This document shows positions 18,409-27,800 of a stretch of DNA of 64,000 nucleotides, in pieces. The DNA is from GCA-002793235 sp965267355 (GTDB lineage Bacteria; Bacteroidota; Bacteroidia; Flavobacteriales_E; Vicingaceae): NCBI GenBank assembly GCA_965267355.1, contig OZ253956.1, forward strand, positions 2,852,001 through 2,916,000, given 5' to 3'. Made by a program: the position numbers and the translations under genes. A model generated the notes under the pieces. It ran no database searches and was not told the origin of the DNA. It worked only from the letters and a program-made list of their open reading frames with translations. Positions within the stretch are counted from its first letter, which is position 1; every line of letters starts with the position of its first letter.

Positions 18409-19430
18409 TTATTTAAAACTCGTTCAAGAGCTATGGCAGCATTGGTGTATTGCGGACTCAATTGAAGTGCTTGTCTTAGATCTTTTTCTGCTTCTATTAA
18501 ATTATCCAACTCTTCATAGCATAAAGCTCTGTTATAATAAGCATCAATATACTTAGGCTCTACCTCTATTGCTTTGGTATAATAATCGATGGCCACATCA
18601 AACACTTTTAAATATTCCTGATGAATATACCCAAGATTGAAATAAGGTTCACGATATTCTTCAATCTCTAAAATTTTATGATAAGTTTCAATAGCTTCAT
18701 TATAATCGCCTTTTTCCTGACAGCAAAGCCCATAAGCATAAAGTGCTTCTAAACTTTTTGGCTGAAGTCTTAACGCATTTTTTAAATACCCTTTAGATAA
18801 CTCTAAATCTTTATTCATATTCAAAATTCCCAATGCTATGTAAGCTTCATAATAGTCATTCTCTTGCTCTATTGCTGTAGCATAACTCGATAATGCCTTG
18901 GCAGTATCTTGCTTTTCCTGAAAAATCATTCCTTTTAAATAATAGGCCTCTGCATTATGAACATCTCTTTTTAAAACAGCATCAGCATATTCTAATGCTT
19001 GCTTATAATCAGTAACCACTAACGCTAAATAACCTAATTCTAACCTAGCTTCAAGATTATCATTATTCACTAATAAACATTTATCTAATGTTTCTTTTGC
19101 CTTTTTAAACTTATTTTGCTTTTTAAATAATTCGGCTTTTAACAAATAATATTCTGGAGAAAGTGAATCTAATCCAATTGCTCTATCTATATCTTTTACA
19201 GCTAAATCCAACTCATCATATTTCATATAGAGTTTTGCCCGCTGCAAGTATAATGATGTATTGTTAACATCATTTCTTAACATATCATTAATAGCTTTAA
19301 ATTCTATTTCCTGACTAGTAAGAGCAGAATCAACAACATTTTCGTTTTCATTTTTCACCTCTTCAGTGGCTTCATTACCACAGGCAAACAACACAACTGA
19401 AATTATTATTACAAGCCAATTTGTCTTCAT
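18405..19430 (-). CDS. TPR repeat lipoprotein
   Basis: 341 residues. A lipoprotein signal ends at Cys17 (VVLFAC-GNEA), followed by an acidic linker, then about eight TPR repeats (55-335) with clear motifs such as NTSLYLQRAKLYMKYDELDLA, PEYYLLKAELFKKQNKFKKA and YIDAYYNRALCYEELDNLIEA (each here as read). It would sit in the envelope as a protein-protein interaction scaffold. It is the first gene of a three-gene overlapping operon with the TPR-PP2C phosphatase and ABC-F ATPase, so it could be an input or partner for the phosphatase TPR domain; that link is inference. It is separated from recA by a terminator. Confidence 0.9.
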   Translation of the reverse strand: MKTNWLVIIISVVLFACGNEATEEVKNENENVVDSALTSQEIEFKAINDMLRNDVNNTSLYLQRAKLYMKYDELDLAVKDIDRAIGLDSLSPEYYLLKAELFKKQNKFKKAKETLDKCLLVNNDNLEARLELGYLALVVTDYKQALEYADAVLKRDVHNAEAYYLKGMIFQEKQDTAKALSSYATAIEQENDYYEAYIALGILNMNKDLELSKGYLKNALRLQPKSLEALYAYGLCCQEKGDYNEAIETYHKILEIEEYREPYFNLGYIHQEYLKVFDVAIDYYTKAIEVEPKYIDAYYNRALCYEELDNLIEAEKDLRQALQLSPQYTNAAIALERVLNK

Positions 19431-19439
19431 ACATCTAAT

Positions 19440-19468
19440 AAAAAAGTCCTTCCAAAATTGAAAGGACT
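19440..19468 (-). terminator. Intrinsic terminator after recA
   Basis: Read on the minus strand: stem AGTCCTT / AAGGACT with a ten-base loop, followed directly by TTTTTT. It starts 25 bases after the recA stop and lies in front of the TPR lipoprotein gene, so it insulates the two. Confidence 0.85.
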
Positions 19469-19492
19469 CAAAGGTAATTATTTATACTAAAA

Positions 19493-20491
19493 CTATTTGG
19501 TGTTTAGTGCTTCAACTATCTTTTGTTCTATCTCTTCCATCAATTCAGGGTTGTCTTCCATCAACTGTTTTACAGCATCTCTCCCCTGTCCTAATTTAGT
19601 ATCTTCATAACTAAACCAGCTACCTGCTTTTTTAATCACACTATGGTCAACTCCTAAATCTATAATTTCACCTATTTTAGAAATTCCTTCACCATACATA
19701 ATATCAAACTCTGCTTTTCTGAAAGGAGGAGCTACTTTATTTTTTACTACCTTAATTCTTGTTCTATTACCCACAACCTCATCACCATTTTTAATTTGTG
19801 ATGCTCTTCTTATATCAATACGAACTGAAGAATAAAACTTTAAAGCATTTCCACCAGTAGTAGTTTCAGGATTCCCAAACATTACTCCAATCTTATCTCT
19901 AAGCTGATTAATAAATATGGTACAACAATTTGCTTTTTTAATTGAGCTAGTTAACTTACGAAGAGCTTTCGACATTAAACGTGCTTGCAATCCCATTTGA
20001 GAATCGCTCATTTCTCCTTCAATTTCTGCTTTTGGTGTCAAAGCAGCAACCGAATCAACCACTAATAAGTCTATAGCTCCAGAACGGATAAGATTATCAG
20101 CAATCTCTAATGCTTGCTCACCATTATCTGGTTGAGAGATAATTAAATCATCAATATTAACACCAAGTGCCTGAGCATAAGTTGCATCAAATGCATGTTC
20201 TGCATCTATAAAAGCAGCAATTCCGCCTTGTTTTTGACATTCGGCAATTGCATGTATGGTTAATGTTGTTTTACCTGATGATTCTGGTCCATATATTTCA
20301 ACTATTCTGCCTTTTGGATAACCTTTAATACCCAATGCTAAATCTAAAGTTAAAGAACCTGTTGGGATAACATCAACATCTTCTACTGCATTATCTCCTA
20401 ATTTCATTATGGTGCCCTTACCGTAAGATTTTTCTAACCTATCCATGGTTAGTTGAAGGGCTTTTAATTTTTCTGCATTTGAATCGCTCAT
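19493..20491 (-). CDS. recA: RecA recombinase
   Basis: 332 residues. Walker A GPESSGKT at 68-75, Walker B-type LLVVDSVAAL (about 139-148), the MAW-type region PKAEIEGEMSDSQMGLQARLMSKALRK (split; about 150-176), loop L2 region FGNPETTTGGNALKFY, and the NQLRDKIGV motif. It forms the strand-exchange filament and would act as coprotease for LexA-like repressors. The C-terminal acidic tail is shorter than in E. coli (353 residues). Upstream lies a 37-base dyad shared with the S24/XRE repressor gene at 55848, which suggests that recA is damage-inducible. A terminator follows; bcp lies upstream in the same direction, 126 bases away. Confidence 0.99.
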   Translation of the reverse strand: MSDSNAEKLKALQLTMDRLEKSYGKGTIMKLGDNAVEDVDVIPTGSLTLDLALGIKGYPKGRIVEIYGPESSGKTTLTIHAIAECQKQGGIAAFIDAEHAFDATYAQALGVNIDDLIISQPDNGEQALEIADNLIRSGAIDLLVVDSVAALTPKAEIEGEMSDSQMGLQARLMSKALRKLTSSIKKANCCTIFINQLRDKIGVMFGNPETTTGGNALKFYSSVRIDIRRASQIKNGDEVVGNRTRIKVVKNKVAPPFRKAEFDIMYGEGISKIGEIIDLGVDHSVIKKAGSWFSYEDTKLGQGRDAVKQLMEDNPELMEEIEQKIVEALNTK

Positions 20492-20522
20492 ATCGTGTAG
20501 TTTAAATGGCTAATTATTTTAC

Positions 20523-20559
20523 ACTACAAATATAGGTCATAAAAACTATAATTTGTAGT
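20523..20559. promoter_or_regulatory. SOS-like operator in front of recA (copy 1 of 2)
   Basis: A 37-base imperfect palindrome with outer arms ACTACAAA / TTTGTAGT and inner arms TATAG / CTATA. It lies 32-68 bases before the recA ATG. It matches 32 of 37 positions with the box at 55850-55886, including 17 identical leading bases. On the recA strand it contains TATATTTG, an exact -7 element, so a bound repressor would cover the promoter. Binding by the S24/XRE protein is inferred from the shared site. Confidence 0.75.
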
Positions 20560-20617
20560 TTTAAGTAAATTAATTTCAAAAAACCTTTGTTTTTAGGGCT
20601 TTAGAAGCAAGTAAATT

Positions 20618-21085
20618 TTAGCTAGTTGCTAACTCTTCCAGTATTTGGTTGGTATGATCTTTAGTTTTCACCTTATTAATAATCTTTTCAATCACACCAT
20701 TTTCATTTATAATAAATGTAGTTCTATGAATACCGTCATAAACTCTTCCCATAAACTTTTTTTCTCCCCAAACTCCATATCTATTTAATACTTCTTTATT
20801 AGTATCAGCTAATAAATTAAATGGTAAATCGTGCTTAGCAATAAATTTTTGATGCTTTTGTTCGTCATCAGCACTCACTCCAATTACTTCAAAACCTTGA
20901 TTTTTTAAAGCATTATAATTATCTCTTAAATTACACGACTCAATAGTACACCCAGGGGTTAAATCTTTAGGATAGAAATACAGAATCACCTTTTTGCCTT
21001 TGTAATCAGCTATTTTATGCACTTTCCCATTTTGATCTGTAATATCAAACTCTGGTGCCTTATCGCCTTCTTTTAAATGAAACAT
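20618..21085 (-). CDS. bcp: Thiol peroxidase, Bcp/PrxQ family
   Basis: 155 residues, the normal length. It reduces peroxides using thioredoxin as the electron donor. Peroxidatic Cys46 lies in DLTPGCTIESC and resolving Cys51 follows five residues later, the atypical 2-Cys PrxQ arrangement. Other family features: GDKAPEFDITDQNG (7-20), GKKVILYFYPKD (30-41), GVSADDEQKHQKF and RTTFIINENGVIEKI near the end. It lies upstream of recA in the same direction but 126 bases away with the recA operator between, so it is probably a separate unit. Confidence 0.95.
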   Translation of the reverse strand: MFHLKEGDKAPEFDITDQNGKVHKIADYKGKKVILYFYPKDLTPGCTIESCNLRDNYNALKNQGFEVIGVSADDEQKHQKFIAKHDLPFNLLADTNKEVLNRYGVWGEKKFMGRVYDGIHRTTFIINENGVIEKIINKVKTKDHTNQILEELATS

Positions 21086-21180
21086 ACTTGCTTATTTTAA
21101 TCTAACACAAAGTACTTTAAAGCAAAATGAATTATCAATTTTGAGTGAGAAGAGTTATTAACAGTAAGTAATATTCTTAC

Positions 21181-21753
21181 TTATAATGATAGTAAATAAT
21201 CTAAATACTCCTGCTTTTTAGGGTTTCTTAAAAGAAGTGATGATTGAGTATAGTACTGGTGCTTTTTTAAAAATTTTATCTGAATTTCATTCCATTCTTT
21301 TTCATCAGCTTTAAATCCATGTTCTTTTAGTTCTAAATATAATGACTCTGCAATTTGTTTTACCTCCTTACGACCTAAATAGTCATAATCAGCATCGCAC
21401 ATTATCTTTTCTAATAAAGTATATGGCCGAGCTTTAACTCTTGTGGTTAAAATTATTCTGCAAATGGTTTCCACTTGTTCCTTATTATAACCAAATTGCG
21501 GAAGCATCTCTCCTACTAATTCAACTGCCAGTTCTTCATTATGCTCGTACTTAAATAAAAAACCTGAATCGTGGTAAAGCGCAGCAGTGTTTATCAATAC
21601 TTTTTCTTCTTGTGATAAACCTTCTAATTCAGCAATTTTAATAGAAGCTTCATATACATCCATAGTGTGATGTACACCATGATAATAAAGATTAGGACTC
21701 AATTCTTTTTCCAAACGAGTCAAAATATAATCCTTAGCTCCCTTAAAATCCAT
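21181..21753 (-). CDS. HD-domain phosphohydrolase
   Basis: 190 residues. The HD signature is present: His25/His28-His29 in YYHGVHHT, His61-Asp62 in AALYHDSGF, and a distal Asp in IMCDADYDYLG. This set binds one or two metals and is found in nucleotide and cyclic-dinucleotide phosphohydrolases. The compact, single-domain form lacks RelA-type synthetase or GYP motifs. The substrate cannot be told from sequence. It is divergent from hisS (69 bases between starts). Confidence 0.82.
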   Translation of the reverse strand: MDFKGAKDYILTRLEKELSPNLYYHGVHHTMDVYEASIKIAELEGLSQEEKVLINTAALYHDSGFLFKYEHNEELAVELVGEMLPQFGYNKEQVETICRIILTTRVKARPYTLLEKIMCDADYDYLGRKEVKQIAESLYLELKEHGFKADEKEWNEIQIKFLKKHQYYTQSSLLLRNPKKQEYLDYLLSL

Positions 21754-21822
21754 AAAAATAAAGGTAAGATATTTTAAGGCTTAAACCAAGAGATTGTTAA
21801 CTTAGCAGCTCAAATTTTCAAA

Positions 21823-23217
21823 ATGAGTAATAAGCCCACCATACCAAAAGGCACCAGAGATTTCTCACCCATACAAATGGCGAGAAGGAATTATATTTTT
21901 GATACTATTACTAAGGTGTATAAAAAGTATGGTTTCCAACAAATTGAAACTCCGGCCATGGAGAATCTAAGCACTTTAATAGGTACTGGTGGTGATGAAA
22001 GTGATAAACTTATTTTTAAAATTTTAAATAGTGGAGATTTTTTAAAAAAGATAAATGAAAATGAGATCAACACCCAAAACTCATCACTCATTACCCCTAA
22101 AATTGCTGAAAAAGCACTCCACTATGATTTAACGATACCTTTTGCTCGTTACGTAGTGCAAAACCAGAATGATATTACTTTTCCTTTCCGTAGATTTCAG
22201 ATACAACCTGTTTGGAGAGCTGATCGGCCGCAAAAAGGGCGTTACCGTGAGTTTTACCAATGTGATGCTGACATTATTGGTTCTGATTCATTATTAAATG
22301 AAGTGGACTTAATTAAGATTATTGATGATGTTTTTACAGAGTTATTTCAGGGAAAACTAAACTATACTGTATCTATAAATAATAGAAAGATATTACAAGG
22401 TATAGTAGAATCAATTGATGCGCTAGATAAATTTGAACAAATTGTTGTATCTATTGATAAATTGGATAAAATAGGAATAAAAGGGGTTGCTTTAGAATTT
22501 GTTAAATTAGGTTTAACGGATTCTCAAATTCAAAAATTAACACTTGCTATCGGAGTGAATTCAGGGTTTCAATCTTTAGAAAATAATTCTAAAAACTCAT
22601 CCATAACTGTTCTAAAAATATTAAACGAAAAAATTATTACCAGTGATAATGGTCAAAAAGGGATTAAAGAACTGGAATTTGTTTTTAATAAACTTGAAAA
22701 GCTTGAATTACAAACAGCAAATGTAAAATTCGACCCAACTTTAGCAAGAGGGCTAGGCTACTATACAGGAACCATTATAGAAGTTAAAGTGGATAATTTT
22801 CCTAGTATTTGTGGTGGTGGCAGGTATGATGATTTAACAGGTAAGTTTGGCTTAAAAGATGTTTCGGGAGTTGGTATTTCTTTTGGTGCTGACAGAATAT
22901 ACGATGTATTGTTGGATAATGATTTGTATCCCGAATTTAAAGGCGATTCTACCCAAGTACTATTTACCAACCAGGGAGCAGAAGATGAAGAACGCTTTTT
23001 GCCTATGCTGTTTAAATTGAGAAAAGCAGGTATCAACTCAGAGATTTATCCTGAAAATGCCAAATGGAAAAAACAAATGACTTTTGTAGAAAGAAAGAAC
23101 ATTCCATTTTTTATTTCCTCGAACCAAGATGGAGATTTGTTTGTAAAAAATGTAAATGAGGCTGAAAAACAGCCTTTTAATACTATAGAAGATTTAATAA
23201 ATTTGATTCAAAAATAA
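21823..23217 (+). CDS. hisS: Histidine-tRNA ligase
   Basis: 464 residues, class II aminoacyl-tRNA synthetase. It begins KGTRDFSPIQMARRNYI, then motif 2 region PFRRFQIQPVWRADRPQKGR followed by EFYQCDADIIG, the His-specific RGLGYYTGTIIEV motif (about 309-321), motif 3 GVGISFGADRIYDVL, and a C-terminal anticodon-binding domain (about 375-464). A loop at about residues 82-92 (EINTQNSSLIT) is encoded by a stretch that resembles the ACACTCA-type repeats seen in two other genes of the window. Length and domain order are as in other Bacteroidota HisS. Confidence 0.97.
   Translation: MSNKPTIPKGTRDFSPIQMARRNYIFDTITKVYKKYGFQQIETPAMENLSTLIGTGGDESDKLIFKILNSGDFLKKINENEINTQNSSLITPKIAEKALHYDLTIPFARYVVQNQNDITFPFRRFQIQPVWRADRPQKGRYREFYQCDADIIGSDSLLNEVDLIKIIDDVFTELFQGKLNYTVSINNRKILQGIVESIDALDKFEQIVVSIDKLDKIGIKGVALEFVKLGLTDSQIQKLTLAIGVNSGFQSLENNSKNSSITVLKILNEKIITSDNGQKGIKELEFVFNKLEKLELQTANVKFDPTLARGLGYYTGTIIEVKVDNFPSICGGGRYDDLTGKFGLKDVSGVGISFGADRIYDVLLDNDLYPEFKGDSTQVLFTNQGAEDEERFLPMLFKLRKAGINSEIYPENAKWKKQMTFVERKNIPFFISSNQDGDLFVKNVNEAEKQPFNTIEDLINLIQK
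22067..22093 (+). repeat. Short low-complexity repeat (ACTCA type) inside hisS
   Basis: The 27 bases share 23 positions with 31923-31949 in the second TPR-PP2C gene, beginning with the identical 11-mer TCAACACCCAA. The reading frame stays open and the segment encodes a polar loop. Whether it is a mobile repeat or convergent low complexity cannot be told here. Confidence 0.4.
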
Positions 23218-23300
23218 CTGCCATTGTGAATTGGTTGTAGCTGATTCTAAACTGCAACTGATAAATTGATTCGTTCCTACAATGCAAAAAATAAGTAATA

Positions 23301-24788
23301 ATGGGAGTACATCAAGTAAACAAAAACTGGTTGACACTTGAAACAATTAACGAAATTGTTTCGGAAAACAAAAAATTAGAACTTTCTGAAGATGCTGTAT
23401 ATGCAATCGAAAAATGCAGAACTTATCTCGATAAAAAATTAGAAAATCACGAGAGTCCGATTTATGGTATCAACACTGGATTCGGTTCACTTTGCAATAC
23501 CGAGATATCTAAAAATGATTTAGAAAAACTACAAGAAAACTTAGTTAAATCACATGCCTGTGGTTTAGGAGAAGAAGTTCCTCAAGATATTGTAAAACTA
23601 ATGTTGTTGCTTAAAATCCAAGGATTAAGCTACGGTCATTCTGGAGTTCAATTAAATACTGTTCAGCGATTAATCGACTTTTACAACAACGATATTTTAC
23701 CTGTTGTTTACCAACAAGGCTCATTAGGTGCTTCTGGAGATTTAGCTCCATTGGCACACCTTTCGTTACCTCTAATTGATGCTGGAGAGGTTAACTACAA
23801 AGGCAAAAAATATACTGGAGAGGAAATCAATAACGAATTAGGTTGGGAAGCAATTACTTTAAAATCTAAAGAAGGACTAGCATTGTTAAATGGTACACAG
23901 TTTATGAGTGCCTATGGCGTTCATAACCTATTAAGAGCTAAAAAACTAAGTACATTAGCTGATACTATTGCTGCAACATCTATTGATGCTTATGATGGCA
24001 GAATTTCTCCTTTTAATGAACTGGTTCATAAAGTACGTCCACATGATGGGCAATATTTAACTGCATTAAACATTAAACGAACACTAGAAGGTAGTGAAAT
24101 CATTGAGCAAGAAAAAGCTCATGTACAAGATCCCTACTCTTTTAGATGTGCTCCTCAGGTACATGGCGCTTGTAAAGATGCTATTGCATACACACAATCA
24201 GTTTTTGAGAAAGAAATTAATGCTGTTACTGATAATCCTACCATTTTTCCTGATGAAGACGAAATAATTTCGGCTGGAAATTTCCATGGTCAAGCACTCG
24301 CTATGACATTAGATTATTTAGGAATTGCCATTGCAGAATTGGGAAGTATTTCTGAAAGAAGAACCTACAAATTAATTGGTGGAGAAAGAGGCTTACCGGC
24401 CTTCTTGGTTGCTAATCCCGGTTTAAATAGTGGCTTCATGATTCCACAATATGCTGCTGCATCTGTAGTGAGTCAAAATAAACAATTAGCCACACCCGCT
24501 TCTGTAGATACCATCGATTCGTCTAACGGGCAAGAAGATCATGTGAGTATGGGAGCCAATGCAGCTACTAAAGTTTATCGTATGATTGATAATCTAGAGA
24601 AAATTTTAGGCGTAGAATTAATGAATGCTACTCAAGCTATAGAGTTCAGAAGACCCTTAAAGTCATCATCAAAAATAGAAACCCTATTAAAATCATACAG
24701 AGCAATTGTTCCTTTTGTAGAAGATGATGCTTATTTACAACCACTTATGAAAAACAGCATTGATTTTGTTAAAAACTATAGTTGCTAA
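23301..24788 (+). CDS. hutH: Histidine ammonia-lyase
   Basis: 495 residues, the usual size. It converts histidine to urocanate and ammonia, the first step of histidine breakdown. The MIO cofactor forms from Ala144-Ser145-Gly146 in GSLGASGDLAPLAHL. Other family features: YGINTGFGSLCNTEI (54-68), LLNGTQFMSAYG, QDPYSFRCAPQVHGA, TDNPTIFPDED, GNFHGQALAMTLDYL, and QEDHVSMGANAATK. It stands alone: hutU, hutI and hutG are not in the window. hisS lies 83 bases upstream on the same strand. Confidence 0.97.
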   Translation: MGVHQVNKNWLTLETINEIVSENKKLELSEDAVYAIEKCRTYLDKKLENHESPIYGINTGFGSLCNTEISKNDLEKLQENLVKSHACGLGEEVPQDIVKLMLLLKIQGLSYGHSGVQLNTVQRLIDFYNNDILPVVYQQGSLGASGDLAPLAHLSLPLIDAGEVNYKGKKYTGEEINNELGWEAITLKSKEGLALLNGTQFMSAYGVHNLLRAKKLSTLADTIAATSIDAYDGRISPFNELVHKVRPHDGQYLTALNIKRTLEGSEIIEQEKAHVQDPYSFRCAPQVHGACKDAIAYTQSVFEKEINAVTDNPTIFPDEDEIISAGNFHGQALAMTLDYLGIAIAELGSISERRTYKLIGGERGLPAFLVANPGLNSGFMIPQYAAASVVSQNKQLATPASVDTIDSSNGQEDHVSMGANAATKVYRMIDNLEKILGVELMNATQAIEFRRPLKSSSKIETLLKSYRAIVPFVEDDAYLQPLMKNSIDFVKNYSC

Positions 24789-24890
24789 AAAAAACAATTA
24801 GCAATTCAATTTTGTTCGCTTTTCCACCAACCCTTTACTAGGTTTTTTCGTCATATATAAGTATTTTGTTCCCACATAAATCTTATTATC

Positions 24891-27800
24891 ATGAAAAAAA
24901 CACTATCACTATTTTTATTCTCGGTTTTAATATTTTCTTATTCAACTAGTTTTGGACAATATTCTGATCTTTATCTGCAAGAAAAAAAACAAGCTTATAA
25001 AGAGTTTTTAAAGAATCACGAATATAAGAACAGGCCCCATTATACGAAAGAAGAACTTAAAGCCATTCCTAAATATGATAGACCAGATTTAGCTAAAGAG
25101 CTTAATTTCTTACAAACTATGGACCCTGCCACGGGAACCGTTCCTTACAATAAATTAATTCAGGCACATAAAACAACTGAGAATTTAATGGCTCAAAATA
25201 AAACAGCCATACCTGGTATTACATGGACAGAAAGAGGTCCGGATAATATTGGTGGTAGAACCAGAGCCTTAATGTGGGATCCAAATGATGGAACAGGAAG
25301 AACTGTATTTGCTGGTGGTGTTGCTGGTGGTTTATGGAAAAATACAAACATAACAAGTGGAGCAACTCAATGGACCGCAATAGATGATTTTTGGGATAAC
25401 CTTGCCATTACTGCTTTAGCTTATGATCCTTCAAACACTCAAATTATGTATGCAGGTACAGGAGAAGGTTATTATAATATTGATGCTGTTTACGGTGGAG
25501 GTATCTGGAAAAGTACTGATGGTGGTTCGAATTGGACAAGATTATCTAGTACCTCTTCTTATACTAGAATTACTAGAATTGCTGTAGCTTCAAATGGAGA
25601 TGTTTATGCGTCAACTAATGGTAATGGTATTATACGTTCTACTAATGGTGGTACTTCTTGGTCAACTGTTTTAAGTTCTTCTGTTGGGGGCGCTTCAACA
25701 AGTAGAGCTGGTGATTTAAAAATAGGTGCTGACGGAACCATATATGCTGGCATGGGAATAATGTTCGCTACAGACGGAATTTACAGCTCAACTAACGGAA
25801 CAACATGGACTAAACTTAACACGGGATCTAATGGTTTTCCAACATCAGATATTCAAAGATTAGAAATAGCTTGTGCCCCAAGTAACTCTAATGTAGTTTA
25901 TGTTATTGCACACGATGGTGGTTCAGATGTTAAAGGTATTTACAAAACAACTAATAAAGGTTCTACATGGAGTTCATTAAATTTACCAAACGATGCTGAT
26001 GGGGGCGTTTCTCCTGATTTCACGAGAAGTCAAGCTTGGTACGATCTTTCAATTGCAGTTGATCCAAATGATGAGGATAATGTTTTTGTAGGTGGTATTG
26101 ATTTATTTAAATCTACTGATGGTGGTTCGAATTGGACTCAAGTTTCTCATTGGTATGGAGGCTTTGGTTTCCAAGAAGTACATGCTGATCAGCATGCTGC
26201 TGTTTTTAAACCAGGATCCAGTACCGAAATTATTTTTGGTCATGATGGAGGCGTTTCTTACTCTTCTAATGCTACTGCTGGAACTCCTACTATTTCTTCA
26301 AGAAACAATGGTTATAACGTGACCCAATTTTATGCAGGAGCAATCAATGGAACTTCTGGTTCAAATAATATGATAGCTGGATCACAAGATAATGGAACAC
26401 ATAAATTTACCTCTGCAGGAATTAACTCCACTACTGAAGTTACAGGAGGTGATGGAGCTTTTTGTCATATTGATCAATCTAATGGAAATAGGCAACTAAG
26501 TGCTTATGTTCGTAACAATATTTACGTAACAACAAATAACTGGAGTAATAGTAGTACCCTATTCAGTAGTAATGATGGATTATTTATTAACCCTTCTGAT
26601 TATGATGATAAAGAAGATATTTTTTACTCTGGGTATGCTGATGGCTCTGATATTAGATTGAGAAGAATTGCAAATCCTTTTGGTAGTGATGTTCAAGGAA
26701 CTATAGTTATTGCCTCTGGTAGTGATGACGTTTCACATGTAAACTGTTCACAGCTTTCATCAGCAGGAAACTCTACAGTTTTTGTTGGTACAGATGGAGG
26801 TGATGTTTACAAAATAACTAACGCACAAAGTGGATCACCAACCATCACCAATATAGGAAGTGGTTTACCATCAGGGAATATTTCATGTGTAGCAATTGGT
26901 GCAACTGAACAACAATTAGTGGTTACTCTTTCTAACTACAATACTGTATCTGTATGGGAAACTACTAATGGTGGTTCTACATGGACTAACAAAGAAGGTA
27001 ACTTACCAAACATGCCTGTTAGATGGGCCATGTATAACCCTTTAGATTTCACTCAAGTATTTTTAGCTACTGAAGTAGGTGTTTGGAGCACTGCAGATTT
27101 AACTGCTGGGAGTGTAGATTGGGCTCCAACAAATACAGGGTTAGCTAACTGTCGTACAGACATGCTACAATACAGAAGCTCTGATAAAACAATATTAGCA
27201 GCTACACACGGTAGAGGTTTATATACAACTACTTTACCATCAGCCTCAGCTCCTGTAGCCGGATTTAGTGGATCTCCTACTACAATTTGCTCTGGTGATA
27301 CTGTTATATTTACCGATGCATCAACAAATACGCCTACTTCTTGGTCTTGGAGTTTTAATCCGACTACTGTTACATATGTAAATGGTACTAATTCCTCTTC
27401 ACAAAACCCTAATGTGAGATTTAATGCAGCAGGAACATATACTGTAACCCTTAATGCAACCAATGCTTCAGGCAGTGACCAAGAAATAAAATCAAATTAC
27501 ATAACTGTAAATGATGTTCCAGGAAATGCTGGTAGCATTACTGGTAATACAACTGTCTGCAATAATGAAACTGGAGTTAGTTATTCTATTTCATCTGTTT
27601 CTGGCGCTACAAGCTACAACTGGACTGTTCCTTCAGGAGCTTCTGTTGCTAGTGGACAAGGCACAACAAGTATTACAGTTAATTTTGGAACAACAAGTGG
27701 AAATGTTAGCGTAACTCCTGTTAACAGTTGTGGAAATGGTGGTAACAATAGTGTAGCTGTAACAGTTAGTGCTTGCGGCTCTGCACCAGTAGCTGATTTT

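Noticed and set aside
22761..23036. Minus-strand open frame inside hisS
   Set aside because: It lies fully opposite conserved hisS motifs, so it is not a separate gene.
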